Assembly (NCBI RefSeq): GCF_019799965.1
Contig: NZ_JABGCJ010000001.1
Span: 186,001 to 250,000, forward strand
From: Modestobacter italicus
Lineage (GTDB): Bacteria; Actinomycetota; Actinomycetes; Mycobacteriales; Geodermatophilaceae
Direction: 5' to 3'
DNA: 64,000 nt
Shown here: positions 61,637-64,000 of the stretch, in pieces
Position numbering within the stretch: position 1 is the stretch's first letter
How the letters are laid out: every line of letters begins with the position of its first letter
Position numbers and translations under genes: made by a program
Notes under the pieces: model-generated
The model's database searches: none
What the model was told of the DNA's origin: nothing
The model's input: only the letters and a program-made list of their open reading frames with translations

Positions 61637-62356
61637 ATGACCGCCGCCGTGACCGTCTCCGACCTGGTGGTGCACCGCGGTGCCCGCCGGGTCCTGCACG
61701 AGGTGAGCTGCTCCGTGCCACCCGGCCGGGTCACCGGCCTGCTCGGCCCCAGCGGGAGCGGGAAGAGCACCCTGCTGCGCGCCGTGGTGGGCGTGCAGCG
61801 CGTGCACTCGGGCACCGTCACCGTGCTGGGCCGCCCGGCCGGCGCCGCCGAGCTGCGCGCCCGGGTCGGCTACGTGACCCAGTCACCCAGCGTCTACCCC
61901 GACCTGACCGTGCGGGAGAACGCCCGCTACTTCGCCGCCCTCGCCGGGCGGGACGCCGCCGCGGCCGACGCCGCGCTGGCCGACGTCGGGCTGGGCGCCG
62001 CCGCTGGGCAACTGGTGGGCGCCCTCTCCGGCGGGCAGCGCGGGCGGGCCTCGCTGGCCTGCGCCCTGGTCGCCCGACCCGAGCTGCTGGTGCTCGACGA
62101 GCCGACCGTCGGGCTGGACCCGCTGCTGCGCGTGGAGCTCTGGGCACACTTCCACGCCCTCGCCGCGGCCGGGACGACGCTGGTCGTGTCCAGCCACGTC
62201 ATGGACGAGGCCGGCCGCTGCGACCAGTTGCTGTTGCTCCGCGACGGGCGGCTGCTCAGCGACTCCACCCCGGCGCAGCTGCGCGCCCGCACCGGCACCG
62301 ACGACCTGGAGGAGGCGTTCCTCTCCCTGGTCCGCGCCGAGCAGGTGCCGGCATGA
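61637..62356 (+). CDS. ABC-2 exporter ATPase
   Basis: 239 residues. Walker A LGPSGSGKSTLLRAVVG, Q-loop YVTQSPSVYPDLTVRENARY, signature ALSGGQRGRASLACAL, Walker B LLVLDEPTVGLDPLLR, switch VSSHVMDEAGRCDQ. Drug-exporter (DrrA/YbhF) type. ATG after GGGAGGG. Overlaps the permease start by ATGA; likely controlled by the TetR at the operon end. Confidence 0.94.
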   Translation: MTAAVTVSDLVVHRGARRVLHEVSCSVPPGRVTGLLGPSGSGKSTLLRAVVGVQRVHSGTVTVLGRPAGAAELRARVGYVTQSPSVYPDLTVRENARYFAALAGRDAAAADAALADVGLGAAAGQLVGALSGGQRGRASLACALVARPELLVLDEPTVGLDPLLRVELWAHFHALAAAGTTLVVSSHVMDEAGRCDQLLLLRDGRLLSDSTPAQLRARTGTDDLEEAFLSLVRAEQVPA

Positions 62357-63120
62357 CCACCGCGCTCTCCCCGCGACTGACCTCCGCCACCGCCGGGCGG
62401 GTGCTCCGGCAGCTGCGGCACGACCACCGCACCGTGGCGATGCTGCTGGTGCTGCCCAGCGCCCTGCTCGGTCTGCTGTACCTGCTGTGGGCCGACGTGC
62501 CGACCCCGCGCGGCCAGCCGGACACCTTCGACCGGATCGGGCTGACCATGCTGGGGGTCTTCCCGTTCGTGGTGATGTTCCTGGTCACCAGCATCGCCAT
62601 GCTGCGGGAACGGACGTCGGGGACGCTGGAACGGCTGCTCACCACGCCGCTGTCCCGGCTGGACCTGCTGCTCGGCTACGGCACCGCCTTCGGGCTGGCC
62701 GCGGCGCTGCAGGCGGTGGTCACCGTGACGATCGCGACCACCGCCTACGACCTGGACGTCGCCGGCCCGCTCGCGCTGGTGGTGCTCATCGCCGTGGTGG
62801 ACGCGGTGCTCGGGGTCGCGCTGGGCCTGCTGGCCAGTGCCTTCGCCCGCAGCGAGTTCCAGGCGGTGCAGTTCATGCCGGTGGTGGTGCTGCCGCAGTT
62901 CTTCCTCTGCGGGCTGCTGGTGCCCCGCGACCAGCTGGCCGGGTGGCTGCAGGCGGTCGCCGACGTCCTGCCGCTGACCTACGCGGTCGAGGCGCTGCAG
63001 GAGGTCGGCGCCTCACCGGAGGCGACCGGCACCATGTGGGTGGACGTCGGCGTCGTCGCCGGCGCCGCGCTGCTGGCCCTGGGCCTGGCGGCGGCCACCC
63101 TGCGGAGGAGGACCAGCTGA
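62353..63120 (+). CDS. ABC-2 exporter permease
   Basis: 255 residues, six hydrophobic segments. FPFVVMFLVTSIAMLRERTS then GTLERLLTTPLSRLDLLLGY is the conserved ABC-2 coupling region; FARSEFQAVQFMPVVVLPQF then FLCGLLVPRDQLAGWLQAVA is the family signature. ATG overlaps the ATPase stop. The stop is embedded in the CTGA overlap with TetR. Confidence 0.92.
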   Translation: MTTALSPRLTSATAGRVLRQLRHDHRTVAMLLVLPSALLGLLYLLWADVPTPRGQPDTFDRIGLTMLGVFPFVVMFLVTSIAMLRERTSGTLERLLTTPLSRLDLLLGYGTAFGLAAALQAVVTVTIATTAYDLDVAGPLALVVLIAVVDAVLGVALGLLASAFARSEFQAVQFMPVVVLPQFFLCGLLVPRDQLAGWLQAVADVLPLTYAVEALQEVGASPEATGTMWVDVGVVAGAALLALGLAAATLRRRTS

Positions 63121-63755
63121 GCCAGCCCGCCCGCCGCGCCCGGCCCACCGGACGACGGCCCGGCAACCCGGACACCCGGGACGCGGTGCTCACCGCCGCG
63201 CGCGCCGCCTTCGCCGAGCGTGGCTTCGACGGCGCCTCGATCCGGGTGATCGCCACCGCCGCCGGCGTCGACCCCGCCCTGGTGCACCACTACTTCGGCA
63301 GCAAGGACAAGCTGTTCCTCGCCGCGATCGAGGCGCCGGCCGACCCGGAGGAGCTGCTGCCCGAGCTGCTCGCCGGCGGGACGGCGGACCTCGGCGCCCG
63401 CGTCGTCCGGCTGCTGCTGCACGTCTGGGACGGGCCGGGGCGGTCCGCGGGGCTCGCCCTGGTGCGGTCGGCGGTGACGAACGAGTGGACCGCCCGGCTG
63501 CTGCGGGAGTTCCTGGTCTCGCAGGTGCTGCGCCGGGTCGTCGGCACGCTCGGCCTGCCACCGGCCGAGGCGGAGGCACGCGGGTCGCTGGTCGCCTCCC
63601 AGCTGATCGGGGTGGTGATGGCCCGCTACGTGCTGCGGGTCGAGCCGCTCGCCTCGGCGACCGCCGACGAGCTGGTCGCGGCCGTCGGGCCCACCGTCCA
63701 GCGCTACCTGACCGGGGACGTCGACCTCCCGGGCGTGGTTGCGCCCAACACCTAG
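63117..63755 (+). CDS. TetR-family regulator, apparent CTG start
   Basis: 212 residues. VLTAARAAFAERGFDGASIR then VIATAAGVDPALVHHYFGSK is the TetR DNA-binding domain; the rest is a helical ligand domain with LLLHVWDGPGRSAGLALVRS. No ATG, GTG or TTG precedes the HTH in frame. CTG 63117 lies five bases after a perfect GGAGGAGG (63104-63111) and overlaps the permease TGA (CTGA). The next GTG (63186) would cut the first helix. Probably represses the operon via 61584-61623. Confidence 0.85.
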   Translation: MSQPARRARPTGRRPGNPDTRDAVLTAARAAFAERGFDGASIRVIATAAGVDPALVHHYFGSKDKLFLAAIEAPADPEELLPELLAGGTADLGARVVRLLLHVWDGPGRSAGLALVRSAVTNEWTARLLREFLVSQVLRRVVGTLGLPPAEAEARGSLVASQLIGVVMARYVLRVEPLASATADELVAAVGPTVQRYLTGDVDLPGVVAPNT

Positions 63756-63767
63756 GCTCTCGCCTCG

Positions 63768-64000
63768 ATGAGCACCGACGACGGCTTCCACTTCGCGGCC
63801 GATCCGCTGGCCGACCCGGTGTTCAGCACGCCCGAGTCACCGCCGGCCGCGGTCTGCCGGGGCGTGCGCAAGACCTACCGGACGGCGACCGAGTCGGTGA
63901 CCGCGCTGGACGACGTCACGGTGTCCATCCCCCGCGCCCAGGTGACCGTGGTGGTCGGCCCGTCGGGGTCGGGGAAGTCCTCGCTGCTGCGGCTGCTGGC
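63768..64000 (+). CDS. ABC transporter ATPase (MacB/LolD type), 5' part
   Basis: From ATG 63768 the open frame runs off the window. VCRGVRKTYRTATESVTALD, DDVTVSIPRAQVTVVVGPSG and Walker A GPSGSGKSSLLRLL are seen. The N-terminal 35 residues are an acidic extension. It resembles ATPases of MacB-like efflux or lipoprotein-release systems; the permease would lie beyond the edge. Confidence 0.85.
   Translation, partial: MSTDDGFHFAADPLADPVFSTPESPPAAVCRGVRKTYRTATESVTALDDVTVSIPRAQVTVVVGPSGSGKSSLLRLL

Overview
The window is a very GC-rich, densely coded stretch with many GTG starts and ATGA/GTGA start-stop overlaps. It carries actinobacterial marker genes: SepH, MSMEG_6728-type protein, UdgX, FprA-type ferredoxin reductase, citrate synthase 2 and a mycobacterial-type SerC. 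The content suggests a Geodermatophilaceae-like actinobacterium (Blastococcus, Geodermatophilus or Modestobacter); that family-level guess is inference. The window holds about 60 protein genes, one tRNA (Arg, CCT), several strong intergenic hairpins, a small family of dispersed hairpin repeats, one IS5-type relic and one compositionally foreign gene. LAYOUT. 1-4.4 kb: end of a MatC-like dicarboxylate permease, a CoA-transferase and a two-domain carboxyltransferase in one operon, then a frameshifted AAA ATPase. 4.2-7.5 kb: MarR regulator, membrane protein, FmdB, SAF/CpaB-like protein, MscL. 7.5-18.5 kb: small metabolic and regulatory genes, including YbaK, VOC, thioesterase, a phosphotransferase wrecked by a dispersed repeat, two ArsR-led pairs with look-alike operators, a sirtuin, a two-TM channel-like protein, a sulfotransferase and a LuxR regulator whose receiver lacks the phosphoacceptor Asp. 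18.5-23 kb: tRNA-Arg and a glycine betaine ABC operon (proV-proW-proX order). 23-29 kb: photolyase, Nei/Fpg glycosylase, ferredoxin-NADP reductase, aminotransferase. 29-42 kb: PEP carboxylase, SMP-30 lactonase, NatAB-like exporter, UdgX, GlgC, MFS exporter, PdxH, citrate synthase 2, SerC. 42-46.8 kb: foreign insert. 46.8-52 kb: circularly permuted ATP-grasp, S9 peptidase and NAGGN-type amidotransferase on one strand. 52-64 kb: SepH, heterodimeric ABC exporter, stress protein, SpoU methylase, FAD oxidase, PAS-GGDEF protein, ABC-2/TetR cassette and the start of another ABC ATPase. THE EXCITING PART. Immediately after the serC stop codon lies a decayed IS5-family element (42153-43143) flanked by CTAG duplications. 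Seventeen bases beyond it is a 1112-residue protein with an N-terminal helical domain resembling NNH1, a NACHT NTPase and a C-terminal leucine-rich-repeat-like region. This is a bacterial NLR-type protein and a candidate stand-alone anti-phage gene. It is much less GC-rich than everything around it. It sits, with the ATP-grasp/peptidase/amidotransferase block, between serC and sepH, which are adjacent in mycobacteria as I recall, so the locus looks like an accessory-gene insertion site. SECOND THEME. Four copies of a roughly 55-bp hairpin repeat (near 7.5, 9.66, 39.03 and 40.98 kb) keep a conserved core and a GAAGGACC-type end. Their outer stems differ in sequence while staying paired or nearly so. 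Three copies start exactly at a gene stop codon; the fourth lies inside a phosphotransferase gene and replaces its catalytic loop.
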